Of a stretch of 6,213 nucleotides of DNA, positions 1-6,119 are shown piece by piece (the first letter of the stretch is position 1; the number at the start of each line of letters is the position of its first letter). The position numbers and the translations under genes were made by a program. This stretch comes from Desulfobacteraceae bacterium (GTDB taxonomy: Bacteria; Desulfobacterota; Desulfobacteria; Desulfobacterales; Desulfobacteraceae), in the NCBI GenBank assembly GCA_011390435.1, contig JAABSK010000171.1:1-6213 (forward strand), read 5' to 3'. The notes beneath the pieces are model-generated. The model ran no database searches, was not told the DNA's origin, and saw only the letters and a program-made list of their open reading frames with translations.

Positions 1-409
1 TGGTGATGCGGCCGATGGCGGCGGCATCTGCCGCATCCGATCCGGAAATACAGGCAAAGAATCCACACCCTAACACCGCAGAGGTTCCCAGTCCGGCCCG
101 CTGCCAGCCCATGGTGGCAACGGCCACATCCAGCAGTTTGTTTGACAATCCGGTCCGGACCAATACATCACCGGTTAAAATAAACAAAGGGACGGCAATC
201 AATGCAAAGGAGTCAACACCGTCAAACAGCGCCTCCCCCAGCAAAGCCGGTGGCAAAACTTCCGTGGTCATCAGCATGATCACGGACCCAAGGCCTATCA
301 CCGCCCAGATCCTGACCCCCAGGAGGATCAATATGATCATTCCTATGAGCGGTCCGTAAAAGCTCCATCCAAGGGTCAGTTCAGTGGTACTCATTAAATG
401 TTGATACAT
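1..409 (-). CDS. dctM: TRAP transporter large permease subunit DctM (N-terminal part, truncated by window edge)
   Basis: This is the large membrane subunit of a tripartite ATP-independent periplasmic transporter, the channel subunit that uses the sodium gradient to move the organic anion delivered by DctP. Only the first 136 residues are in the window; the family is usually about 425 residues or more, so the rest lies beyond position 1. I chose the ATG at 409-407 because AGGA lies 7 nt upstream (420-417); the in-frame ATG at 394-392 has no ribosome site. Visible DctM hallmarks are hydrophobic segments at about residues 18-31 and 34-48, the block DSFALIAVPLFILTGDVL (66-83), and the glycine/alanine-rich stretch GFFACISGSDAADAAAIG (116-133), which corresponds to the conserved 'SGS-x-A-x-x-A-x-G' signature. 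It follows dctQ by 28 nt and is last in the visible operon. Family assignment is firm; the substrate is inferred from suyAB. Confidence 0.9.
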   Translation of the reverse strand, partial: MYQHLMSTTELTLGWSFYGPLIGMIILILLGVRIWAVIGLGSVIMLMTTEVLPPALLGEALFDGVDSFALIAVPLFILTGDVLVRTGLSNKLLDVAVATMGWQRAGLGTSAVLGCGFFACISGSDAADAAAIGRIT

Positions 410-437
410 GACTATGTCCTAATTTTTATGAAGGTCG

Positions 438-959
438 TCAATCAAACAGTTTTTTGCCTACAAAAATGGGTCGACCCGCTTTCAGATCACTGATATCCCT
501 TTTCATGGACTGAATCAGCCGCAAAATGATCATGCAGAACCCCAGGGGGACTGCCATCAAAAACCAGGCCTGGCTGATTCTGAGGCCGTGGGTCACTGAT
601 CCGAAATGTATGGATGTCAGGACTGGTTCAATGGACCAGTACAACGCAATGCAGGAAAGTATCAGGGTGATGATATCGCCGAAAATAAATACAACCGCTT
701 TCCCTTTATCGGGCAGCAGCGGCAGAAACACATCGATACGGATGTGGGCTCGTTCCCGGATGGCGGCCGCAGCCCCGATCCAGGTGATATAGATAAAGGC
801 ATACCGGGCGATCTCTTCAGACCAGATGGATGAATAGGAAAGAAAAAACCGGCGGAACACCTCCATGAATATGGCGATCACCACCAGGGTATACAACGGC
901 AGCGTCAGATAGCGCTCTCCGTTTTGATCGAGGTTCGATAAAATGGATTTAAAATTCAT
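438..959 (-). CDS. dctQ: TRAP transporter small permease subunit DctQ
   Basis: This is the small four-helix membrane subunit of the TRAP transporter; it pairs with DctM in the inner membrane and is needed for uptake. The 173-residue length is normal for the family. Predicted membrane helices are at about residues 17-39, 49-67, 86-109 and 129-150. The recognisable DctQ signature runs from WSEEIARY (46-53) through the WIGAAAAI helix to the charged loop RERAHIRID (68-76), and the last helix begins with the typical S-x-AWF-x-x-x-x-P pattern (129-138). The start ATG is supported by AGGAG at 970-966, 6 nt upstream. A 151-nt gap with a strong stem-loop separates it from dctP, while dctM follows after 28 nt, so dctQ and dctM are probably translated from the same downstream mRNA segment. 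Confidence 0.93.
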   Translation of the reverse strand: MNFKSILSNLDQNGERYLTLPLYTLVVIAIFMEVFRRFFLSYSSIWSEEIARYAFIYITWIGAAAAIRERAHIRIDVFLPLLPDKGKAVVFIFGDIITLILSCIALYWSIEPVLTSIHFGSVTHGLRISQAWFLMAVPLGFCMIILRLIQSMKRDISDLKAGRPIFVGKKLFD

Positions 960-1043
960 ACATCACTCCTGAACAACGTGGTTGCTGTTTGAAATCCCCT
1001 GGCATTTAGCCCGACCTTCCGAATTATATGCATCAGTGAGGTG

Positions 1044-1088
1044 ATCCATGCCCGGCCGCAAGGAAATGAATGTTGGCCGGGCATGGAT
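1044..1088 (-). promoter_or_regulatory. Strong intergenic stem-loop between dctP and dctQ
   Basis: A perfect 14-bp inverted repeat (ATCCATGCCCGGCC at 1044-1057 against GGCCGGGCATGGAT at 1075-1088) encloses a 17-nt loop. It begins 22 nt past the dctP stop codon. The stem is GC-rich, but on the transcribed strand it is followed by CACCTCACTG rather than a T run, so it does not look like an intrinsic terminator. Its position fits an mRNA-stabilising or processing hairpin that would raise DctP relative to the membrane subunits, as is common after binding-protein genes. The structure is seen directly; the role is inference. Confidence 0.75.
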
Positions 1089-1110
1089 GAAACACCGGTG
1101 CTTCAAAAAA

Positions 1111-2286
1111 TCAGGCTTTGACATCGTCCACATAATAACCGCTGTAAGTGTTGGCGGCTTCGGCAAGTTTATCGAATTTGGACAAGGATCCGATCAGCTC
1201 CTTTTTAATGCCATCCCAGGCCGGAAGCTGGGCACCGGCCGCATCGATCCACTGTTGTTTTTCTTCTGCAGTGGGGACATAGAATTCAACCCCGACCTTG
1301 GCCAGTTCCGCCATGGCATAAGCTCTGGCCGCCGGAACTTTGGCCAGGTTTTGTCGCATGGTGACCGCGCTGGCATATTCGATACCATCCCGGACGTCCA
1401 GGGGCAGGCTGTTAAACCATTCAAGGTTGCAGGAATATATCTGGGAATCCGGTACGGCCCCGTTAAAGGTGATGCTGGAAAGGACCTCCTTGAATCCAAA
1501 AATCAGCAATGCCTCTACCGACGGATCCAATGCGTCTGCTACACCCTGCTTGATGGCGGAAGAAGTTTCACCCCAGGCAACGGGGGTCGGGTTGGCCCCC
1601 AGCAACTGATAAAACTGCTGGAGGATTTTGGATCCCGGTACCCGGAATTTCAATCCTTCCATCTGATCAGGCGTTTTCACCGGTCCTTTGACCCCTTTTC
1701 TCAGGGCCACCACCCGTGGATCGATGACCACATAAAAGAGAGCTTTGAATCCTTTTTCCTCTATTTTCGGGTTGATCTCATTTTTCCAGGCATCAGATGT
1801 CACCAAGTTGACAAATTTCTGGTTTTCACCACACCAGTAGGGGATATTGATCAGGTCTGCGGCCGGGGCAAAGGGGGCGAAATTGGAAATGGAGTGCTGG
1901 GCCGCCTGGATGGTGCCGGCCTGGACCTTCTGGACAAGGGCGCTGCCCGCACCCAGCTGGCCTGCCGGGGCGAGTTTGACATACACCTGGCCGTTGGTGA
2001 AGTTCTGGACATTTTCTTTCATGTCCAGCTGCATGATGGGATAGGTCCTGGATGCCCCCAGAATATAGCCTGTGGCCAGGTTCATCACATGTTTGGCCGC
2101 AGCTCTGCGTTCTTTTTCCTCATTGCTGACCTTTGCGGCATGGGCCTCACGGGAACCGACGATCCCCGTTGTCATGGCAATGGCGGCGGCCGTGAATCCG
2201 AATTTGGCCGTTAGCTCCATGAATCTTCTGCGGTCCACGTTTTCAAGATTTTTGTCGATGTTTTCTTGGTGCTTGTTCTCAGACAT
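1111..2286 (-). CDS. dctP: TRAP transporter substrate-binding protein DctP, with Tat-type signal peptide
   Basis: This is the periplasmic binding protein of the TRAP system; it captures a carboxylate-containing substrate and hands it to DctQM. The 391 residues are longer than typical DctP (about 330), partly because of the N-terminus. A hydrophilic n-region leads to DRRRF (18-22), a hydrophobic stretch (29-44) and an AHA-A cleavage site near 50/51, which reads as a twin-arginine signal. The mature part shows the DctP family core: a PAGQLG motif (107-112), then GLKFRVPGSK (211-220), whose arginine R215 matches the conserved residue that salt-bridges the substrate carboxylate, and later the WGET...QGVADALD segment (238-254). 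GGGAGGA upstream (2298-2292) supports the start. It lies 27 nt after the small membrane protein gene. Substrate specificity cannot be read from the sequence; a C3 sulfonate is inferred from suyAB. Confidence 0.92.
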   Translation of the reverse strand: MSENKHQENIDKNLENVDRRRFMELTAKFGFTAAAIAMTTGIVGSREAHAAKVSNEEKERRAAAKHVMNLATGYILGASRTYPIMQLDMKENVQNFTNGQVYVKLAPAGQLGAGSALVQKVQAGTIQAAQHSISNFAPFAPAADLINIPYWCGENQKFVNLVTSDAWKNEINPKIEEKGFKALFYVVIDPRVVALRKGVKGPVKTPDQMEGLKFRVPGSKILQQFYQLLGANPTPVAWGETSSAIKQGVADALDPSVEALLIFGFKEVLSSITFNGAVPDSQIYSCNLEWFNSLPLDVRDGIEYASAVTMRQNLAKVPAARAYAMAELAKVGVEFYVPTAEEKQQWIDAAGAQLPAWDGIKKELIGSLSKFDKLAEAANTYSGYYVDDVKA

Positions 2287-2313
2287 GGCTGTCCTCCCTG
2301 GTAAAAAAGTTGA

Positions 2314-2553
2314 TTACTTGTTATTTCTGTTCAGGTCGGCCTCGCGGTGAAGCGCGGCGATGATAAAAGATATCGAGGCAATGAGCAGCAGCAGAAATTC
2401 GCCGATATTTCCCAGGTAAAATATCTTCCAGCCCCAGTGAACCGAGGCTTTTCCCAGGAAAATATTCATCAGATAGAGGGCCAGAGATATGGCAAACACG
2501 ATTAATGTGACACGTTCACTGGTTGAATACCTGTCATTGGACTGCTCGCTCAT
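2314..2553 (-). CDS. Small two-helix membrane protein of unknown function within the TRAP operon
   Basis: I do not recognise this 79-residue protein. It has two strongly hydrophobic segments (about residues 15-33 and 50-68) separated by a short loop containing K-A-S-V-H-W-G-W-K, a polar N-terminus rich in Ser/Asn, and a charged C-terminus ending in RNNK. It is too short to be a DctQ, and a full DctQ is present, so it is not a replacement subunit. The start ATG is preceded by AAAGGGGG (2568-2561) at 7 nt, an imperfect ribosome site. It sits 27 nt upstream of dctP and 66 nt downstream of suyB, on the same strand, so it is very likely co-transcribed. Possible roles are an accessory TRAP subunit, a stabiliser of the transporter, or a sulfite/product exporter component; the sequence does not decide between these. 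Confidence 0.8.
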   Translation of the reverse strand: MSEQSNDRYSTSERVTLIVFAISLALYLMNIFLGKASVHWGWKIFYLGNIGEFLLLLIASISFIIAALHREADLNRNNK

Positions 2554-2565
2554 AAATTGACCCCC

Positions 2566-2610
2566 TTTATGGTTGATGGTTTTATGTCATTTGGGTTTAT
2601 GGTTTATGCC
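2566..2610. repeat. Degenerate 15-bp tandem repeat, three copies
   Basis: Three adjacent 15-bp units each begin with TTTATG (2566, 2581 and 2596 on the plus strand); the first and third match at 12 of 15 positions, and a fourth TTTATG occurs at 2603. The array fills most of the 66-nt gap between suyB and the small membrane protein gene. On the transcribed strand it reads as spaced CATAAA units, without clear secondary structure. It may be simple low-complexity drift; no function is assigned. Confidence 0.45.
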
Positions 2611-2619
2611 ATTAAATGG

Positions 2620-3783
2620 TTACGCACTTTCGTAAAGTTTGGTCAATACATACTCTTCATGGCCCAGCACCTCCTGGGCGGTCAGCCTGCCGTTGCAGGT
2701 TCGGATCAGCAGTTGGATCAAATTGTCTCCGGATTCTTCCAGAGTCATTTCTCCCCGCAGGATGGCGGAACAATCATAGTCTATATGCTCGGACATGTCA
2801 CTGGCTGTCCGAGGATTGGCCGTTAATTTGATCACCGGTTCGATGGGGTTGCCGATGATGTTGCCCTGTCCGGTGGGAAAAAGATGGGCCACAAAGCCGG
2901 CGGCTGCCCACAGGGTCACAGCTTCGGCTGCAGCGCTGGATGAATCCATGTACCACAGCCCGGGCCCGGTTGGAGTCACGGCTTTGTCCAGAGCGCCTTC
3001 ATAGTTGATGGTCTTACCGATTTTCTGGACATTGCCAAAGGCTTTTTCTTCGATGGTAGTCAATCCGCCGGCAATGTTTCCCTTAGTGGGCTGGCTCCCG
3101 GAAAGGTCATCGGTCTTGTTCCGGTCAATCATGGCCGCATACCGGTCAAAGAAATACATGAACTGCTCTGCCGCTTCCGGGGTTTTGGCCCGCTGTTTCA
3201 CCGTATCTTCCGCCCCGGTGATCTCGCTGGTTTCACCAAAGGAACAGGTCCCGCCCATGTTTACCAGCTTTTCAAATGCATTGCCCACGGTGGGGTTGGA
3301 TGCCAGTCCGGAGGTGGTGTCAGATTCTCCGCATTTGGTGGACACCCATATCTCGCTCAGGTCGCATGCCTCTCTTTTGAGTTCGCTGGCCCAGTGCATA
3401 TATTCCTTGGCTTTCCAGGATGCCATCTCAACGGTCTTGATATCACCATGCCGCTCGATGGCAAAACCGGTCACCGGTTTACCGGTTTTGGCGATCCCTT
3501 CGACAACGCGGTTCGTCCATTCCGGTTCGATCCCGATCACCACCACGGCGGCTACATTGGGATTTGCGCCGGTACCGATCAGGGTTCGGAAAAAAAGCTC
3601 CAGGTCTTCGCCGAACTGAAGCCGGCCATAGGCATGGGAAAGGGCTTTGCAGCCCTTGATGTTGTGGGCCACATTTTCACTGGCAGCATTGCTCAGATCA
3701 TCCAGGGGGAGAATGATGACGTGATTCCGGATGCCGACGCGGCCGTTTTCCCGCCTGTATGCCATAACTGTAGGGTTCCCCAT
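2620..3783 (-). CDS. suyB: (R)-sulfolactate sulfo-lyase large (beta) subunit, UxaA family
   Basis: SuyB with SuyA cleaves (2R)-3-sulfolactate to pyruvate and sulfite in the cytoplasm; the family also contains altronate and galactarate dehydratases. The 387-residue length fits SuyB. Family motifs are [12 protein letters not shown] (9-20), an N-terminal block [16 protein letters not shown] (74-89), the cysteine-containing [15 protein letters not shown] (150-164), [19 protein letters not shown] (230-248), and the C-terminal [11 protein letters not shown] (303-313). The KCGESDTT and GQGNIIGNP forms are those I recall from SuyB rather than from sugar-acid dehydratases, but I cannot run the alignment. 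I chose the ATG at 3783 rather than the in-frame GTG at 3792, because AAGGAGGT (3798-3791) lies 7 nt upstream of the ATG and overlaps the GTG. It begins 2 nt after the suyA stop, so the two subunits are tightly coupled. An uncharacterised UxaA-type dehydratase is the main alternative. Confidence 0.8.
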   Translation of the reverse strand: MGNPTVMAYRRENGRVGIRNHVIILPLDDLSNAASENVAHNIKGCKALSHAYGRLQFGEDLELFFRTLIGTGANPNVAAVVVIGIEPEWTNRVVEGIAKTGKPVTGFAIERHGDIKTVEMASWKAKEYMHWASELKREACDLSEIWVSTKCGESDTTSGLASNPTVGNAFEKLVNMGGTCSFGETSEITGAEDTVKQRAKTPEAAEQFMYFFDRYAAMIDRNKTDDLSGSQPTKGNIAGGLTTIEEKAFGNVQKIGKTINYEGALDKAVTPTGPGLWYMDSSSAAAEAVTLWAAAGFVAHLFPTGQGNIIGNPIEPVIKLTANPRTASDMSEHIDYDCSAILRGEMTLEESGDNLIQLLIRTCNGRLTAQEVLGHEEYVLTKLYESA

Positions 3784-3785
3784 GA

Positions 3786-4064
3786 TTACCACCTCCTTGT
3801 TTTCAGATTCTGGATATGTACATGACCGCCTTTTTTAATATCGGCAACGACTCTTCCGATGTCAAATCCGTATTTGATGACGGAATCGTCACTCTGGTGG
3901 TCTTTCATGGCCAGTTTGTGTCCTAATGGAATGTCATCGAGAGCGATAACCTCCACCGGGTTTTGGGAGTCCATATAAAGACCCTTTGCTGCCTCACCGG
4001 CCTTGATATCGACGGTGGCGACGCCAACGCTGTCGGCGGCTTCGTGAATCAAAAATTGAATCAT
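3786..4064 (-). CDS. suyA: (R)-sulfolactate sulfo-lyase small (alpha) subunit, SAF-domain UxaA N-terminal type
   Basis: This 92-residue protein is the separate small subunit that, in altronate dehydratase, is the fused N-terminal SAF domain. It pairs with SuyB to cleave sulfolactate. Visible family features are the opening [15 protein letters not shown] (6-20), the core [11 protein letters not shown] (45-55), [13 protein letters not shown] (64-76), and the ending [14 protein letters not shown] (79-92), with the histidines of the HVH motif at 81 and 83 in the region where UxaA-type N-domains have conserved histidines. The start ATG has AGGAG (4077-4073) 8 nt upstream. It is the first gene of the operon, with a sigma-54 promoter about 80 nt upstream. 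Its last codons (AGG AGG TGG) double as the ribosome site of suyB. A split two-subunit layout with this length and ending supports SuyA over the fused sugar-acid dehydratases. Confidence 0.78.
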   Translation of the reverse strand: MIQFLIHEAADSVGVATVDIKAGEAAKGLYMDSQNPVEVIALDDIPLGHKLAMKDHQSDDSVIKYGFDIGRVVADIKKGGHVHIQNLKTRRW

Positions 4065-4141
4065 TTTACATTCTCCTCTGGTTTCGGTTACTTTTTATTC
4101 AATAGTGTTTGAGGTTGATTGCCATTTGCTCCAAGATATAC

Positions 4142-4157
4142 TGCAAAGAAGGTGCCA
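4142..4157 (-). promoter_or_regulatory. Sigma-54 (-24/-12) promoter of the suyAB-TRAP operon
   Basis: The minus strand reads TGGCACCTTCTTTGCA, against the consensus TGGCACG-N4-TTGCA. The essential GG (4156-4155) and GC (4144-4143) are exactly 10 nt apart, and only the seventh base differs from consensus. Transcription would start near 4131, giving a leader of about 66 nt to the suyA start. The divergent gene encodes a sigma-54 activator, which agrees with this call. Confidence 0.9.
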
Positions 4158-4172
4158 GCGAAATTTTTTTTA

Positions 4173-4185
4173 TAAGATATTGATT
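4173..4185 (-). promoter_or_regulatory. IHF binding site
   Basis: The minus strand reads AATCAATATCTTA, a full match to the IHF consensus WATCAA-N4-TTR, in an A/T-rich stretch (4161-4205). Its centre is about 48 bp upstream of the predicted start, between the -24/-12 element and the activator sites, where IHF bending is usually needed to bring an enhancer-bound activator to sigma-54 polymerase. The match is direct; binding is inferred. Confidence 0.65.
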
Positions 4186-4229
4186 TTATGGTAATTATAT
4201 TTTTCTGATACATATGGAAACCCAGGTTG

Positions 4230-4264
4230 GTGCCCAATATTCGTCTTTGTGCCCAATATTGGGC
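4230..4264. promoter_or_regulatory. Upstream activator sites (tandem operator) for the divergent sigma-54 regulator
   Basis: Two identical 12-bp copies of GTGCCCAATATT begin at 4230 and 4249, 19 bp apart. The second extends into a perfect 14-bp palindrome GCCCAATATTGGGC (4251-4264); the first (4232-4245) matches that palindrome except at two positions in the right half. Their centres lie about 107 and 126 bp upstream of the predicted suyA start, the normal range for enhancer sites bound by Fis-type activators. The obvious candidate binder is the adjacent regulator. Confidence 0.75.
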
Positions 4265-4293
4265 TTGACCTTTGTTCCGGTATCCGGTTTACT
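4265..4293 (+). promoter_or_regulatory. Sigma-70-like promoter of the regulator gene
   Basis: TTGACC (4265-4270) and TTTACT (4288-4293) are separated by 17 nt, matching the -35 box at 5 of 6 and the -10 box at 4 of 6 positions. The -35 box starts directly after the 14-bp palindrome, so a regulator bound there would probably hinder its own transcription. Transcription would begin near 4300, about 50 nt before the chosen ATG. Confidence 0.5.
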
Positions 4294-4352
4294 TAAACTT
4301 AAATGAAAATGATATAAAGGCTTACAAATCCAAACAGCGATTCGGGGGAAAC

Positions 4353-5894
4353 ATGAAGTGGAACCTTGAAACCCGGCACCAGATTCTTCTGGAAATTACC
4401 AACGCCCTGATTACCAAAACCTCCAACCAGGATTTTTTCTCTGCATTGACAACGGCACTGAAAAAACATTTTCCCTGTGACCGGTTCAGCATCAACCTTT
4501 ATGACCGGAAAAAACAATCACTTCAGTATTTTACCGAAGCCAGCGGTATCGACCCGGCCGGGATCTCAGGCCTGAATAAACGGCCGCTGATGAAGGGAAC
4601 CATCGCGCGTATGGCCATAGAATCCAGACAATCGGTGATAATCGATGATTTGTCCGGTTACAAGGATAAATTTTCCATTGGCCAGATGGTAGCGGCGGGC
4701 TTAAAGTCCACCATGGCTTTTCCTTTGATCATGAGGGATCAGGTATTTGGCACCCTTCATTTTTCATTCAGACAAACTCCGGAAAATCTGTCGGAACTGT
4801 CTGATCTGCTCACGGAAGTTTCCAAACAGGTGTCCATCGCTGTGGATAACCTGGTTGCATATAACCGTTTGCGGGATGAGAACCAGAGTCTGGAACGGGA
4901 AAAACGCTACCTGATGGGCAGTGTCGAAACTTACAGATTGGAAGATTTCTGCTATTCCTCCTTGCAGATGACGGAGATCATGGGGGTGGTCAAACGGGTG
5001 GCAGAGGTGGATGCCCCAGTCTTCATTACCGGTGAAACCGGTACTGGAAAGGATTTTTTGGCCCGGTTTATCCATCAAGCCAGTCCCCGCAAAGACCATA
5101 TGTTTGTCAAAGTCAACTGCCCGGCATTGCCTCCGACGCTTTTTGAGAGTGAACTTTTTGGGCATGCCAAGGGGGCGTTTACCGGGGCCGACACATCCCG
5201 GGTCGGGCGGTTCGAGATGGCGGACCGGGGGACAATTTTTCTTGATGAAGTGGGTGAATTGCCCCAGAGCCAGCAGGTAAAACTGCTGCAGGTGCTCCAG
5301 GAGAACCGGTTTGAGCGAGTAGGGGACAGCCGCTCCATCAATGCCAATTTTCGTCTGATTTCAGCGACAAACAGGGATCCGCTTGAAAGTATTCAACAGG
5401 GTAGATTGCGAAACGATCTGTACTATCGGCTCAATATTATACAGATCCATGTACCCCCTCTCAGGGACCGGGCCGAAGAGATCCCCCTGCTGATCGAAAA
5501 GATCACTGAAAAAGTATCCAGTCAGCTTAACCAACCGCCGCCGGTTTATACCCGTGCATCTCTTGGGCTGCTGAACGGTTATCACTGGCCCGGGAATGTC
5601 AGGGAACTGAAGAATTTTGTCAAGCGGATGATCATTCTCAAGCCGGGTGAAGAGGTGCGCCCGGCGGATATTGAAAGCATAGTCCAGATGCCGCAGCAAG
5701 GGATGGAAAACAAAAAACCACTCCAGACCCTTGCCGATTCCGAAAGACAGGCCATCGCACAAGCCCTGATTCAATGCAAGGGGGTCATTGGCGGTAAAAA
5801 CGGTGCTGCCCGGCTGCTGGATGTTCCCCGATCCACGCTTCAGTACCGGATGAAAAAATACAATATCTCACCTGAAATGGTTGTCCAGTTGTGA
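4353..5894 (+). CDS. Sigma-54-dependent transcriptional activator (GAF - AAA+ - Fis-type HTH)
   Basis: This enhancer-binding protein uses ATP hydrolysis to open sigma-54 promoters and is the probable activator of the divergent suyAB-TRAP operon. Domains: GAF sensor about 25-165, linker/coiled segment 170-190, AAA+ core about 200-430, Fis-type DNA-binding helices about 463-505. Motifs: Walker A GETGTGKD (227-234), sigma-54 contact loop GAFTGA (275-280), Walker B TIFLDE (294-299), sensor I SATNRD (337-342), arginine-finger region RLRNDLYYRLN (351-361), sensor II WPGNVREL (412-419), and recognition segment GAARLLDVPRSTLQYRMKK (484-502). The Walker A ends in Asp where most members have Glu. There is no receiver domain, so the GAF domain probably senses a small molecule directly. 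I start at ATG 4353, with GGGGGAA just upstream; an in-frame TTG at 4272 would add 27 residues but has no ribosome site and would overlap the promoter. The product is 513 residues. Confidence 0.92.
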   Translation: MKWNLETRHQILLEITNALITKTSNQDFFSALTTALKKHFPCDRFSINLYDRKKQSLQYFTEASGIDPAGISGLNKRPLMKGTIARMAIESRQSVIIDDLSGYKDKFSIGQMVAAGLKSTMAFPLIMRDQVFGTLHFSFRQTPENLSELSDLLTEVSKQVSIAVDNLVAYNRLRDENQSLEREKRYLMGSVETYRLEDFCYSSLQMTEIMGVVKRVAEVDAPVFITGETGTGKDFLARFIHQASPRKDHMFVKVNCPALPPTLFESELFGHAKGAFTGADTSRVGRFEMADRGTIFLDEVGELPQSQQVKLLQVLQENRFERVGDSRSINANFRLISATNRDPLESIQQGRLRNDLYYRLNIIQIHVPPLRDRAEEIPLLIEKITEKVSSQLNQPPPVYTRASLGLLNGYHWPGNVRELKNFVKRMIILKPGEEVRPADIESIVQMPQQGMENKKPLQTLADSERQAIAQALIQCKGVIGGKNGAARLLDVPRSTLQYRMKKYNISPEMVVQL

Positions 5895-5912
5895 ATCCTT
5901 CGCCTTTATATA

Positions 5913-6101
5913 GTGCCAGACAGCCGGTATCCGGTGTATGTACTTGAGGAGACTGAGCGCAGCAAATGGGTTCTCATGGCCAACTTGTGTGTGAACGCCA
6001 GGGATGCCATAGCAGATGTGGATAAAGTCACCATTGAAACCGGGACAAAAGCCGTTTTCCATGGAAGATATTGCCGCAAAGGTGCGGGAGGTGATGCGTG
6101 A
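5913..6101 (+). pseudogene. Histidine kinase fragment (ATPase-domain N-box remnant)
   Basis: The frame encodes 62 residues whose middle part, ANLCVNARDAIADVDKVTIE (23-42, DNA 5979-6038), closely matches the N-box of the HATPase domain of hybrid histidine kinases, followed by a degenerate 'TGTKAVFHGRYC' (43-54). The dimerisation and histidine region expected before it, and the G1 box (D-x-G-x-G) expected after it, are both missing, and a stop codon follows at 6099-6101. There is no plausible ribosome site at the GTG at 5913. It therefore looks like a decayed piece of a larger kinase gene, not a working protein. It lies 18 nt after the regulator stop codon. Confidence 0.65.
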
Positions 6102-6119
6102 TGCAATGTTGTAATTCCA

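Noticed and set aside
1046..1086. Intrinsic terminator after dctP
   Set aside because: The stem-loop is strong, but no T run follows on the transcribed strand, and dctQ and dctM continue the same transporter.
1048..2214. A long open frame (388 codons) on the plus strand opposite dctP
   Set aside because: It is antisense to a clear DctP protein, has no family resemblance that I can see, is rich in Cys, His and Gly as expected of a shadow frame, and has no convincing ribosome site.
3005..3619. A 204-codon open frame on the plus strand opposite suyB
   Set aside because: It is antisense to conserved UxaA-family motifs and has no recognisable domain; judged a shadow of suyB.
4303..4317. Four-codon reading frame (M-K-M-I-stop) in the regulator leader
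   Set aside because: Too short and without a clear ribosome site; no attenuation structure was seen around it.
4272..4352. N-terminal extension of the regulator from a TTG start
   Set aside because: No ribosome site precedes the TTG, the segment would overlap the predicted promoter, and the GAF protein begins naturally at the ATG at 4353 with a G-rich site just upstream.
4278..5934. A 12-bp repeat CCGGTATCCGGT before the regulator (about 4277-4289) and after it (about 5923-5935), encoding RYPVY in both frames
   Set aside because: A 12-bp match is expected by chance in a window of this size, and the similarity beyond it is weak, so I do not call flanking direct repeats of an inserted element.
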